This document shows, piece after piece, positions 17,517 through 26,338 of a DNA stretch of 52,533 nucleotides. The DNA is from CAYYNQ01 sp964473105 (GTDB taxonomy: Bacteria; Sumerlaeota; Sumerlaeia; MVZB01). A program made the translations under genes and the position numbers. Position 1 is the first letter of the stretch; each line of letters begins with the position of its first letter. Under the pieces are notes generated by a model, which had not been told where the DNA came from, did no database searches, and saw nothing but the letters and a program-made list of their open reading frames with translations. The stretch is from assembly GCA_964473105.1 (NCBI GenBank), contig CAYYNQ010000049.1, positions 1 through 52,533 on the forward strand, written 5' to 3'.

Positions 17517-18209
17517 TTAAAAAAAGGAGCGCCGCCATCTCCAGCGTCGGATATTCCATTCCCTGTGGCTCCGCGCCAAAAATAGATACCCGATCAGGAT
17601 TCCGGTGAGGTGAGTTAGGTGTGAGATTCCGTCGCCGTAGTTTGGCATCATCAAAACCTCGAAGATGATCAGGCCGATGATTAAATGGACCGCTTTCAGG
17701 GGGATGGGCGGAAAAATGAGATAGATGATATCATCAGGCCAGTATGCGGCGTAGGCAAGTTGGATGGCAAAGACCGCTCCGGAGGCTCCGACGACAGGAA
17801 TGTATGGATTTATCCTCCGGATATCTAACAAATACACACCTGCCAGACTGACTAGCATGTGGACGACACCGGCTCCCACTCCACATATCAGGTAATACGT
17901 CAGAAACTTCTGGCTGCCCCATTGCGTCTCCAATTTCCTACCGAAGAAATACAGGATGATCATGTTGAAAAACAGGTGGACGGGATCAAAATGAACGAAC
18001 ATATATGTCAGGTGCTGCCAGATCATTTTCCACGAATCCATGGGAACCTGGCCCAGTATGCGAGCAACTTCTTCCCTGAAGCCGGGCTTGATTGCGTTGA
18101 GGACATTGATCAGAATGCAGATTCCCACGTTAATGAGAATAATTCTCTTGAGCATTGGGGGCATCATCCGTTCAAGAAAATTATTCATATCTTCAATGGG
18201 ATTACTCAT
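17517..18209 (-). CDS. Rhomboid-family intramembrane serine protease
   Basis: Six-TM protease expected to cleave transmembrane substrates within the membrane. 230 aa. The family fingerprint is complete: FVHFDPVHLFFNM (His73, His78, Asn82), GASGAVFA with nucleophile Ser143, and THLTGILIG with catalytic His200. The N-terminus is cytoplasmic and amphipathic. ATG 18209 is preceded directly by a C9 tract on its own strand, with GAAGG 12-13 bases upstream, so SD spacing depends on tract length. A small broken ORF follows. The substrate is unknown. Confidence 0.88.
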   Translation of the reverse strand: MSNPIEDMNNFLERMMPPMLKRIILINVGICILINVLNAIKPGFREEVARILGQVPMDSWKMIWQHLTYMFVHFDPVHLFFNMIILYFFGRKLETQWGSQKFLTYYLICGVGAGVVHMLVSLAGVYLLDIRRINPYIPVVGASGAVFAIQLAYAAYWPDDIIYLIFPPIPLKAVHLIIGLIIFEVLMMPNYGDGISHLTHLTGILIGYLFLARSHREWNIRRWRWRRSFF

Positions 18210-18210
18210 C

Positions 18211-18219
18211 GGGGGGGGG
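18211..18219. repeat. G9 homopolymer at the rhomboid start
   Basis: Nine consecutive G (C on the rhomboid strand) lie between an SD-like GAAGG and the rhomboid ATG. An upstream ATG at 18240 reads through the tract and stops at 18202 with nine bases. With eight bases it would join the rhomboid frame. Confidence 0.6.
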
Positions 18220-18472
18220 TGCCTTCAGTGCCTGCGGCATGACAAAGTCGCCGAGTCAGGTGTGCAGTATGGGACACATCGGATCCACCCTATGAAAAAT
18301 ACGGAATGATTTCAATGTGATTCACAGGAGTCCGAGCAAAGTCTGTCCTCACGGCTGGTTCCGTGTTACAAGTTTAAGACTGTAACAAGACAGCGTGCTT
18401 GAACTGTGCCTGCGGTATTAAGAGGCACTATCAGGTTCGAGGTTTCCCATTCTGGATAAGGATCCTTGACAG

Positions 18473-19261
18473 ATGAACCATGGTTCCGTACACATCTTCA
18501 CACCGCTTTCTGACGGGCGATTGTGGGTTACACTGCTATGGTCGGCTCTTTTGGCCATGTGTTTAACGGTCTACCATGTTTCAGAGTTCGTTTTCAGCCA
18601 GAAGTCCGCGGACAGCCAGATCATACTGCTGCCACATCAGGACCCGGATGAAAGGGACAGGAATTCCGATATAGAGCGGTTCAAGTTGGATCCGGGGGTC
18701 CAAGAGGCTAGGTGGCTGGAACCGGGGGAAGTTGCCCGACAGATTGAGATTGCCTTTGATGATTTGCCGGAAGGGAACCTGGATGTGCCCGGGGAGTCTT
18801 GGATTCCATGGATGTTGGAAATCCGTTTACTGGAGCCACTGAGCCATGTCAGGCGGGTGCGGAAGTTCATCCAGGCCCGCAGGCATGAAGGCCGATGGAC
18901 TGTTGTTGCGGATCTTGAGTCGTTGAGATCCCTTGATCAGTCGCGCGCGGGGATTCGTAAAGTTTTGCTTGCGATTGTGATATTTATTTTCCCTTCTGGT
19001 TTGTTTGCTCTCAAATGTTTGTCCTGGAACCCAAATCACGGAAAAATGATCCGGTTGTGGTCAAGTGTGTTTGTTATCGCAATCCTGTTGGCCGGATGGC
19101 ATATCATGCAGGAATCCCTCATGCTTCATATGCGGCCTCATGATTTGATCTGGGGCTTGGCGTTTGGTTTCATCCTTGCGACTTGGTTTGCGCCCATGAT
19201 AAGAAAAAAAACATCGGAAACAAGTCAGGCAGACCAGGCTTCAGAGGGGTATCATGAGTGA
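18473..19261 (+). CDS. Divergent FtsX-like four-TM membrane protein
   Basis: 262 aa. Topology matches FtsX: TM1 (about 17-40), an extracytoplasmic domain of about 120 residues, then TM2-TM4 (about 163-182, 195-214, 223-242). The loop has FtsX-like elements: a GVQEARWLEPGEVARQI strand-helix, WMLEIRL near 113-119, and a second arm starting HVRRVRKFI. In FtsX this loop signals to cell-wall hydrolases or their activators. No ftsE ATPase gene is nearby, and the usual FtsX C-terminal signature is weak, so orthology is uncertain. It overlaps ridA by 8 bases, so translation is probably coupled. AAGGAT lies about ten bases before the ATG. Confidence 0.55.
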   Translation: MNHGSVHIFTPLSDGRLWVTLLWSALLAMCLTVYHVSEFVFSQKSADSQIILLPHQDPDERDRNSDIERFKLDPGVQEARWLEPGEVARQIEIAFDDLPEGNLDVPGESWIPWMLEIRLLEPLSHVRRVRKFIQARRHEGRWTVVADLESLRSLDQSRAGIRKVLLAIVIFIFPSGLFALKCLSWNPNHGKMIRLWSSVFVIAILLAGWHIMQESLMLHMRPHDLIWGLAFGFILATWFAPMIRKKTSETSQADQASEGYHE

Positions 19262-19685
19262 TCCGGGTAACAAGGTTGTCATCCAGGCGGCCCGGGCGCC
19301 GTCGCCAATCGGCCCGTATTCTCAGGCCATCAAGTTTAATGGCATGATATTTGTCTCGGGACAGTTGGGCGTTGACCCGGAAACGGGGCGGCTGGTGGGC
19401 CCGGACATTGCGTCGCAGACACGGCAGATCATGAAAAATATTCAGGCTATATTGCTTGTGGCGGAATCGGGGTTTGGTCAAATTGTGAAGTCAACGATTT
19501 ATGTAACGGATATGAGTGAATTTAGCATGGTTAACCAGGTTTACGGTGAATATGTCGATTTCGAACCCCCGGCGCGATCGACGGTTCAGGTTGCAGCGCT
19601 CCCGATGGATGCGTCCGTTGAGATTGATGTGATTGCCTTGCTGGCCAACCGGTCATATGATTCCGTAGGGGGTGTGGGTTTCTAG
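19254..19685 (+). CDS. ridA: RidA family enamine/imine deaminase
   Basis: Hydrolyses reactive 2-aminoacrylate-type enamines/imines produced by PLP enzymes. 143 aa, slightly long. The N-terminal APSPIGPYSQAIKFNGMIFV, the SGQLGVDPETG loop and PPARSTVQVAALPMDASVEI are diagnostic; the Arg of PPARSTV is the substrate-binding arginine. The protein is cytosolic and usually trimeric. Its start codon lies inside the end of the FtsX-like gene (8-base overlap), an unusual pairing. The C-terminal NRSYDSVGGVGF tail extends beyond the typical end of the family. Confidence 0.95.
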   Translation: MSDPGNKVVIQAARAPSPIGPYSQAIKFNGMIFVSGQLGVDPETGRLVGPDIASQTRQIMKNIQAILLVAESGFGQIVKSTIYVTDMSEFSMVNQVYGEYVDFEPPARSTVQVAALPMDASVEIDVIALLANRSYDSVGGVGF

Positions 19686-19804
19686 TGCCCGCCCTTGCAA
19701 TTGCGTTCCTCAAACACACCAGCCCGTCCATGTTTCTCCGAATCATCCATGTTGGATCAATTCGATTCGATTAACTTATGGCGTTTGTTGGAGGTTGGCC
19801 CGAG

Positions 19805-20485
19805 ATGAAGCTGTCTGTGATCATGCCGGTTTACAATGAGAGACGGACGATCAGCCTGATTCTTGAGAAGGTCCGTGCCGTCAACATCGACAAAGAGATC
19901 ATCATCGTCGACGGTGCGAGTTTTGACGGGACCCGTGATATCCTCGAACAGGAGGAAAAGCGTGATGATGTTCGGGTGATTTATGAACCGACAAGACGGG
20001 GCAGGGGAAAGGCATTGAAGGAGGGTCTGGCGGTTGCCCGCGGTGATATCGTGATCTTTCAGGACGCCGATCTTGAGTTGGATCCTTCGGATTATCCGGA
20101 ACTGATTGCGCCCCTGGATCGCGGGGAATCTGACGTGGTATTCGGGTCCCGGTTCCTTTCGGGGAGGCCGCATATGACATTTCTGCAATACTGGGGTAAC
20201 CGTGTCCTGAACATCACGACCAATATCCTTTACGGGACTCACCTGACTGATGTGGAGACATGTTATCAGGTGTTTCGTCGTGGGGTTCTGGACCGGATGA
20301 GCCTTGTCAACAACGACTTTGCCTTTACGGTTGAACTTGCGGTGAAACTCATCAAGCGGAAATATAGGATTGTTGAAATACCCATTCAGTATATACCGAG
20401 GGGTCGACTGGAGGGAAAAAAAATATACTGGGCCGACGGATTCATCTCCCTTTGGACCCTGATCAAGGAACGTTTCCGCAGGTAG
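19805..20485 (+). CDS. Family 2 glycosyltransferase, dolichol-phosphate mannose synthase-like
   Basis: Probably transfers a sugar from an NDP-sugar to a polyprenyl phosphate at the membrane. The start MKLSVIMPVYNE, IIIVDGASFDGT and IIFQDADLELDP (the DxD-type metal and nucleotide site) are typical GT2 elements. VVFGSRFL and DVETCYQVFRR are typical of the DPM1/DpgT-like subgroup. No C-terminal TM helices are present. ATG 19805 is chosen over ATG 19778 because GGAGG (19790-19794) sits ten bases ahead and the family begins there. The sugar product could feed the GT-C proteins elsewhere in the window (inference). Confidence 0.9.
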   Translation: MKLSVIMPVYNERRTISLILEKVRAVNIDKEIIIVDGASFDGTRDILEQEEKRDDVRVIYEPTRRGRGKALKEGLAVARGDIVIFQDADLELDPSDYPELIAPLDRGESDVVFGSRFLSGRPHMTFLQYWGNRVLNITTNILYGTHLTDVETCYQVFRRGVLDRMSLVNNDFAFTVELAVKLIKRKYRIVEIPIQYIPRGRLEGKKIYWADGFISLWTLIKERFRR

Positions 20486-20648
20486 AGGCAAGCAGGTATT
20501 GGGTGGTGAAGGCCACGAGAATATGCATTAGTTACTGTGTATCAGAGATGGCCTGAGGAATCACGAGGGGATTCCACGAATATCAACCCGGGGATGTGCG
20601 TGATTAGTGAACATGGGTATCTTTCCGGCCCAAGAAGGTTCCTTCGGT

Positions 20649-22934
20649 TTAAATCAGCTTGGATTCGATTTTTGGCCCGTTCAGGCATGTCGGTCTTCTC
20701 TTAGTCCCTGCAAATAGGGATATGAGTGCCGCCAGAAGTGTGATCAGTGACACGGTGCGCCCGTGGATCCATGAATCGGGCTGGTAGCGGATAAGGAGAT
20801 ACTCAGTGCCGTCAGGTATTTCGAATGTTGTCAGAAAGGGTCCTAGACGTTTTCCCTTGACCTCAGTGTGATTCGGCATCAATGCCTTCCATCCGGGCAT
20901 CCAGGATTCCGTAAGTATGATTTCCTGAACATCCAGATTTTCCAGATATACGTGAAATGTGGACGGCCCCTCGCGGTTCCACTTCAGGCTGGAGTTTCCC
21001 TGCCTGGAGATCGTTATAATATCATCGGTTAAAAGCCGGATTTTCTCCGTTGCTTTTTCCGCGCTGAAGGCGTCATGCATGATTTCAAAATCAACCCCGG
21101 GGAAATCAAGGCGTGAATAGATTTGTCCCCGGTATTTTGTGTTGGCATAAACAACGAAAAACCTGTCTTTATGGACCAGTTTCAGGTCAGGTTGGCCGGA
21201 TTCCGGATCAATTGCAGGGACGATGGGCTTGTCTGTAATCAGGTACTCAATGCCAAGGAGCCCCAGCAGGGTGGTGTCGGGGGCCGGGCTGTAAAGGTTT
21301 CCCCTGAAGAATCTCGCCCCCAGGATCAGGGATGCCTGGGGCAGCATTCCCTCCTCATAACCGTAGAATAACCGGATTCCGTGAAATGTGTTCAAGTCCG
21401 GCTGAAAGACAGACCATTTCAGGCGTGTTGCCGTGATGGATTTATCATCAATGGGAACCCCGGACATGAATTCCCTGTAAAAGCGGCCCCTGTTCCAGTT
21501 TTCGTGTTTCAGCGATCGTTTAAGGGGCGGACCCCGGGTCAAGTCAAGGTCGTGAAATTCTAGATCCAGGAGGTGAAACCGGAACCAAGCAAGTCCTGCG
21601 AACTGGAAAAGGATGACGAGGGTCAGGGTTATTCTATGAAGCCTGTGTGCTGGTTTTATCCAGGATGATATCCATCCTGATGAACGAGTGAAGCTGGCCA
21701 AACGATCCAGACCCTGCCCGGCAAGTAGGCAGATCATGAGAGTCGGTATGCAGAATGCCCGCGCTGGCGCACGAAACCGGCCCATCCAATCCGAGAAATC
21801 AAGCAGCATGGGGTAAAACGGAGTATTACCTCCCAACGCCACCAGTGTTCCGCTGAGAATTAAGCCTGAACTCATCAGGCGTAGGGGACATCGTTTCCAG
21901 GTCAGCGCGATCATGGCAAGCAGGGGTGCCAGGGGGCCGCAGAAAATTGAGGTTTCGGTAAAATTACCCTCGCCGAGATAACCGGTTGTTCCCGGCGATC
22001 CAAAATGGTCCGGCAGGAAGAGGGTTATCAGGTTCCGTGGGGGGAGTGAATATGAAATCCCGAACTCAGTGCCCTGCAGAATTCGTATCGAGTAACTTGC
22101 CAGTTCAATTGCATTCATCCAGTGTATGGCGGATATTCCCAGCGCGGTCAGGAATACTCCCCCCAGAACCAGTAACAGCTTCACTCTGGAAGGAGTGGAT
22201 TCTGTCCGGATTTCTGATCCGCATCTTTCTTTCCGGTTTGCGCAGAGGCCGGGATTCAGGATCTTGACGCATCCCGCCCAGAATATGATCATGCCACTGA
22301 AGAATATGATTTGGGGGTGTCCAGCCAGAAACATCATGCTCAGGACCAGCACGCTGATGAAGAAATCCCTGAACCACCGATTGCTGGATCCGAACCTCAG
22401 GATACACCACAAGATTCCGGGCAGCCATGACATAGTCACGAGCTGATTCATATGCGTAGCATGACAAAGCAGGGGAGCGGATAGACAGAAGCTGAGCCCT
22501 GTAAACACGGAGCCGGAGATGGATATTCCAAATGCTTTGCGGGCACATCCATATGTCAACAACCCGGCGAGTAGAATATGCAGGGTCAGGCAGAGGTACA
22601 TTCCGAAGGGTTGCGGGAAAAGGAGGCTCAGAGTGACAGGCGGGTAAAATACCGGAACCATCAAGTTTGCCAAAAACGGGGCACCCATAAACTTATACGG
22701 GTTCCAAAGGGGTATGCGTCCTTCGAGAAGTTCCGTATGGGCATAATCCATTGCGGGATAAAAGAGAAGGAGAGTATCGCCCTCCGGTGAAAGATGACCG
22801 GGTCTTAGCCATGGGTCTGCCAGCCAAATCAGGGTGACTGAAAGGATGATGCCAGCCCCCGCAATATCGGGATGTAACCGTAATTTCTGGTTTGGAGCCC
22901 GAGGTATTGGGTGCTGTTGAACTTTGTCAGGCAT
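20649..22934 (-). CDS. YfhO-like polytopic membrane protein
   Basis: 761-aa membrane protein with a dozen or so TM segments and a C-terminal extracytoplasmic region followed by a last TM helix. It matches the YfhO family: GDTLLLFYPAMDY and GRIPLWNPYKFMGAPFLAN near the N-terminus, and ESWMPGWKAL plus an EVKGKRLGPFLTTFEIPDG strand region near the C-terminus. Members are thought to glycosylate polymers such as teichoic acids, or have GT-C-like roles; the activity here is unknown. Its start overlaps the end of the OppC-like permease gene by 8 bases, implying a shared transcript. Confidence 0.8.
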   Translation of the reverse strand: MPDKVQQHPIPRAPNQKLRLHPDIAGAGIILSVTLIWLADPWLRPGHLSPEGDTLLLFYPAMDYAHTELLEGRIPLWNPYKFMGAPFLANLMVPVFYPPVTLSLLFPQPFGMYLCLTLHILLAGLLTYGCARKAFGISISGSVFTGLSFCLSAPLLCHATHMNQLVTMSWLPGILWCILRFGSSNRWFRDFFISVLVLSMMFLAGHPQIIFFSGMIIFWAGCVKILNPGLCANRKERCGSEIRTESTPSRVKLLLVLGGVFLTALGISAIHWMNAIELASYSIRILQGTEFGISYSLPPRNLITLFLPDHFGSPGTTGYLGEGNFTETSIFCGPLAPLLAMIALTWKRCPLRLMSSGLILSGTLVALGGNTPFYPMLLDFSDWMGRFRAPARAFCIPTLMICLLAGQGLDRLASFTRSSGWISSWIKPAHRLHRITLTLVILFQFAGLAWFRFHLLDLEFHDLDLTRGPPLKRSLKHENWNRGRFYREFMSGVPIDDKSITATRLKWSVFQPDLNTFHGIRLFYGYEEGMLPQASLILGARFFRGNLYSPAPDTTLLGLLGIEYLITDKPIVPAIDPESGQPDLKLVHKDRFFVVYANTKYRGQIYSRLDFPGVDFEIMHDAFSAEKATEKIRLLTDDIITISRQGNSSLKWNREGPSTFHVYLENLDVQEIILTESWMPGWKALMPNHTEVKGKRLGPFLTTFEIPDGTEYLLIRYQPDSWIHGRTVSLITLLAALISLFAGTKRRPTCLNGPKIESKLI

Positions 22935-23817
22935 GGTTTCGGATCCATCCCAACCTACGGCGAAGGCTATCGGCCATCCAGTTGATCGAGAGGATCAGGA
23001 TGACAAGGGTCATTCCGGGAAACAGCCAGACCCACCAATTGCCACTGAAAAAATCCTCATAACCGAACTGGATTAGCATACCGAGTGATGGTTGTGTCCG
23101 GGGCACCCCCAGCCCCAGGAAACTGAGTGTCGCTTCGAGCATGACAATGGAAGAGAATTCAATCGCAGAGACGACAAGAATAGTTCTGGCAACATTAGGC
23201 AGGAGATGGCGAATCAGGATCCTTATGCATCCCGACCCCAGAGCACGTATGGCCATGATGTATTCCTTTTCGCTTTCGGCAAGTATCCGGCCGCGTACCA
23301 GTCGTGCGTATATCACCCAATGTACCAGGGCAATGGCAATGATGATTTTATCGACGCCCTGCCCCCACAGTGCCATCAGGAACATGGCGATCAGGATTGA
23401 AGGAAAGGCGAGCTGAATATCCGCGAAACGCATGATGCATGTGTCCAGCCAGTTTCGGGTGTATCCAGCAATCAGCCCTAGCGCGGTGCCGACAAACATG
23501 GCTATCATTGTTCCCAGCACGCCAACCAGTAGAGATACGCGCATGCCATGAAGGATTGCGGAAGCAATATCACGCCCCTGATAATCGGTGCCGAGCAGAA
23601 AAAAGTCAGCGTTTGGGCCGGTTGACCGCTTGCACAGCCACGAAGGGTGGAGATTGCTGTTTTCAAGCCGGACCTGTTTGAGGTCATTCACCGGGTAGGG
23701 CGCAAGCCATGGCGCAAACAGCCCCGTGATGAGTATCCCGATAAGGAATAGTGTCGGGGTGTTCAGCACAAGCCCACGCAATGAGGGGGGTGATTCGGGG
23801 TGGCCGGACTTGCTCAT
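22927..23817 (-). CDS. DppC/OppC-type ABC transporter permease
   Basis: Inner-membrane subunit of a peptide/nickel-class ABC importer. From ATG 23817 it is 296 aa, with an N-terminal TM, a periplasmic loop holding the family sequence FLLGTDYQGRDIASAILHG, then five more TM helices and the EAA coupling loop AIRALGSGCIRILIRHLLPN. The C-terminal SFLGLGVPRTQPSLGMLI is diagnostic for OppC/DppC. AAAGGA lies just upstream of 23817; ATG 23853 is an in-frame alternative. Partner genes for OppB, the ATPases and the binding protein are not in the neighbourhood, so it must pair with distant subunits or be an orphan. Confidence 0.88.
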   Translation of the reverse strand: MSKSGHPESPPSLRGLVLNTPTLFLIGILITGLFAPWLAPYPVNDLKQVRLENSNLHPSWLCKRSTGPNADFFLLGTDYQGRDIASAILHGMRVSLLVGVLGTMIAMFVGTALGLIAGYTRNWLDTCIMRFADIQLAFPSILIAMFLMALWGQGVDKIIIAIALVHWVIYARLVRGRILAESEKEYIMAIRALGSGCIRILIRHLLPNVARTILVVSAIEFSSIVMLEATLSFLGLGVPRTQPSLGMLIQFGYEDFFSGNWWVWLFPGMTLVILILSINWMADSLRRRLGWIRNHA

Positions 23818-23960
23818 GAAGTCCTTTCTTGGAACGGGATTGCAAGATTTCACAATAAATGATACGGGATTTCTGAGCTACCGGGAAGTTCGTGTCCGTG
23901 GCAACCCAGGAATCCAAGCCTGAATGACCCAAAAATGCGGCATGGGCCAGTCTTCTTTTT

Positions 23961-25484
23961 ATGAACCTGATAAAACCGATTTCCAACCTGTCTCCCGGGA
24001 GCTTTTTTGCCCTCGGCCATATCCTGATTGCTGTTTATCAGGCAGGGGGTGGGCTGATTATTGGTAATTATCCGGATATCTCGGATTGGGACTGGATTTG
24101 GCAAGCTATCCCTCTGGAAGATCTCCGTGAGCGTCCCCTCAGCAGTCTCTGGTATCAGCATGCCCAGCCGCCCGGTTACTCGATCTGGGGCTGGTTTTGG
24201 CTAATGATTGCAGGAGAAAACCAATTCCCCGGTATTTTGCAGTGGGTGCATGTGTTCCTCTGTGCCGGGGTTGTGTGGATGACTTGTTCGTTGGCCTTCA
24301 TGCTGACGTGCAATCGCGCCTGTAGTTTTTGTGCTGGCGCGGTCATGATGCTCAATCCTTCATTGTTCTATTTTGAGGCGTTCATCCTCTACGAACCCAT
24401 CGTGATCTTTCTTATGACGGCCGCGGTGTGGTGCCTTGCAAGGGCAATCGGGCTGCATGATAAAGAGGCGATGAAGTCAACTGACCACAGGTGGTTTATT
24501 GTATGGCTGGTTGTCCTGAATATACTGGTCCTGACGCGCAGCCTTTACCACCTGATTTTCCTGGTCGGGTCGATAGCCCTGCTCTTGGTATGTCTCTGGA
24601 GGGCGGGTCTCAGGTCTCCGTTTCACGGCATGCGCCGCAGGAGGGCAACGGTTATTCTGGTTCTGTCGGTCATAATGCCGATAACTTACTATACAAAGAA
24701 CACGATCCAATACGGATTCTTTGGTTCCTCCAGCTGGTTTGGTCTGAGCTTCTACAACTGCGTGATCAGGGGCTTTGATTGGAAGGAACAGCAACAACTG
24801 GAGGGACAGGCCAAAATTCCCGGCTACATCCTCAATCATTACCCCTATCAGCATTCTATTGACGAATACAGTCAGTTCGGTTATCGGAGCGCGGCAGATC
24901 ATCCGTTACTCTCGAGGAACGATTTGCATAATATCAATATTCCTGCTTTGTCGGAAGATTACGGTCGCGCAGCATTCAGGCTTATCCGGTTGAGTCCGGG
25001 TAATTACCTGAGGGTTGTCATGGACAGCTATTCACGTTTTTGCCGTCCACCTTCGCGTTTTGTTCACCTCAACATATTCCTCAACGATGGACATGTTTCA
25101 TGGGAACCTCTCTATTCACAAGTCCTTTACGGTCAAGCCTTGACTGATCGATTGAATCAGTACTTCGCCTTCGAGGCCGGTTCCCTGTGCTTTGCCATTT
25201 TCCCGTTTCTCATGATTGCGGGCTGTATTCGGGCCGGGAGTTACTGGAGGGCCGGATTGTCGCCTGGGGAGTTCGTGAAGGGAGGGGTTTCGGGCAGGAA
25301 ACGATCGATCGTGACAATTTTCATGATCTATTGCTGTCTCTATGTTGCTGTGGTGGGGTGTTTGTTTGAGAACGGGGAGAACGAAAGATTCCGCTTTGCC
25401 CTGGAACCGGCCATGCTCCTCCTGCTAATCATGCTATTTGTTGGACCTTTCAGGCGACGGCCGTTATATAATGGATCCCGCTGA
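23961..25484 (+). CDS. GT-C-like polytopic membrane protein
   Basis: 507-aa protein with about ten TM helices and a central extracytoplasmic stretch. The early DISDWDWIWQ and HAQPPGYSIWGW motifs, and LNPSLFYFEAFILYEPIVIF in the second loop, resemble dolichyl-phosphate-mannose mannosyltransferase/ArnT-like (GT39/PMT_2) proteins, which use lipid-linked sugars on the outer face of the membrane. The late NERFRFALEPAMLLLLIMLF matches their last TM region. The acceptor is unknown. No SD is visible. Followed 38 bases later by panB, probably without functional link. Confidence 0.7.
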   Translation: MNLIKPISNLSPGSFFALGHILIAVYQAGGGLIIGNYPDISDWDWIWQAIPLEDLRERPLSSLWYQHAQPPGYSIWGWFWLMIAGENQFPGILQWVHVFLCAGVVWMTCSLAFMLTCNRACSFCAGAVMMLNPSLFYFEAFILYEPIVIFLMTAAVWCLARAIGLHDKEAMKSTDHRWFIVWLVVLNILVLTRSLYHLIFLVGSIALLLVCLWRAGLRSPFHGMRRRRATVILVLSVIMPITYYTKNTIQYGFFGSSSWFGLSFYNCVIRGFDWKEQQQLEGQAKIPGYILNHYPYQHSIDEYSQFGYRSAADHPLLSRNDLHNINIPALSEDYGRAAFRLIRLSPGNYLRVVMDSYSRFCRPPSRFVHLNIFLNDGHVSWEPLYSQVLYGQALTDRLNQYFAFEAGSLCFAIFPFLMIAGCIRAGSYWRAGLSPGEFVKGGVSGRKRSIVTIFMIYCCLYVAVVGCLFENGENERFRFALEPAMLLLLIMLFVGPFRRRPLYNGSR

Positions 25485-25522
25485 TCTATTCCCGGAACTG
25501 ATTTCGGACAGGTGCTGCGACA

Positions 25523-26338
25523 ATGCCAAACGAGAAGAAAAAAATCAGGATTCATTCGCTGCATGATATGAGAAATGAAGGGCGAAAAATTGTTTGTGTC
25601 ACGGCATATGATGCAATCACGGGTCGTTGGGCGGATACTGCCGGAGTCGATCTTGTCCTGATCGGCGATTCCCTTTGCAGCACAGCCCTCGGTTTACCCA
25701 ACACACTCAAAATGACACTGGAGTGGACGATTCACCATTCTCTGGCGGTCAGTCGTACGGTCAAGAATGCCTTGCGGGTCGGTGACATGCCCTTTCTGAG
25801 CTACAAGGTTTCGCCGGAGCAGGCTTTGACCAATGCTGGTCGTTTGGTTCAGGAAGCCAACGTTGAGGCAGTCAAGATGGAAGGTGGCGTGGAGGTCGCC
25901 CCCATGATCGAGCGGGTTGTCCATGCGGGCATCCCGGTCATGGGACATATTGGACTCCAACCCCAGTCACTCCATAAACAGGGGGGGTATCGTCTTCAGG
26001 GCCAGGATGAGGAGGGCCGTCAACAGCTGATTCAGGATGCTAGAGTGCTGGTTGATTCAGGGGTCTTTGCACTTGTTTTGGAAAAAATTCCGCCCGATCT
26101 GGCTGAATCAATCAGTTCGGAAATTTCAGTACCGACGGTCGGTATCGGGGCGGGTTCCGGTTGTGGTGGACAGATTCTCGTCATGGCTGATCTGTTGGGG
26201 ATGAGTGGTGCCATGCCGCGGAAACTCGCAAGGTCGTATGCAAACTTGCATGACGATGCATTGGAGGCCCTTCGGCAGTATATCCGGGATGTGAACGAGG
26301 GGACTTTTCCTGCAGTGGAAAACACCTATGAGTCATGA
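25523..26338 (+). CDS. panB: 3-methyl-2-oxobutanoate hydroxymethyltransferase
   Basis: First enzyme of pantothenate/CoA synthesis: transfers a hydroxymethyl group from methylene-THF to ketoisovalerate, giving ketopantoate. 271 aa, normal length. Clear family motifs: KIVCVTAYDAITGRWADTAG, VDLVLIGDSLCSTALGLPNT (metal-binding Asp), AVKMEGGVEVAPMIE, GHIGLQPQS and VPTVGIGAGSGCGGQILV. A G7 run (25981-25987) is present. Overlaps nadC by 11 bases, forming a vitamin/cofactor gene pair. Confidence 0.96.
   Translation: MPNEKKKIRIHSLHDMRNEGRKIVCVTAYDAITGRWADTAGVDLVLIGDSLCSTALGLPNTLKMTLEWTIHHSLAVSRTVKNALRVGDMPFLSYKVSPEQALTNAGRLVQEANVEAVKMEGGVEVAPMIERVVHAGIPVMGHIGLQPQSLHKQGGYRLQGQDEEGRQQLIQDARVLVDSGVFALVLEKIPPDLAESISSEISVPTVGIGAGSGCGGQILVMADLLGMSGAMPRKLARSYANLHDDALEALRQYIRDVNEGTFPAVENTYES

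Noticed and set aside
24477..24902. 141-aa reverse frame inside the GT-C-like gene
   Set aside because: Shadow of a membrane-protein gene; composition lacks any recognisable pattern and the forward frame is clearly coding.
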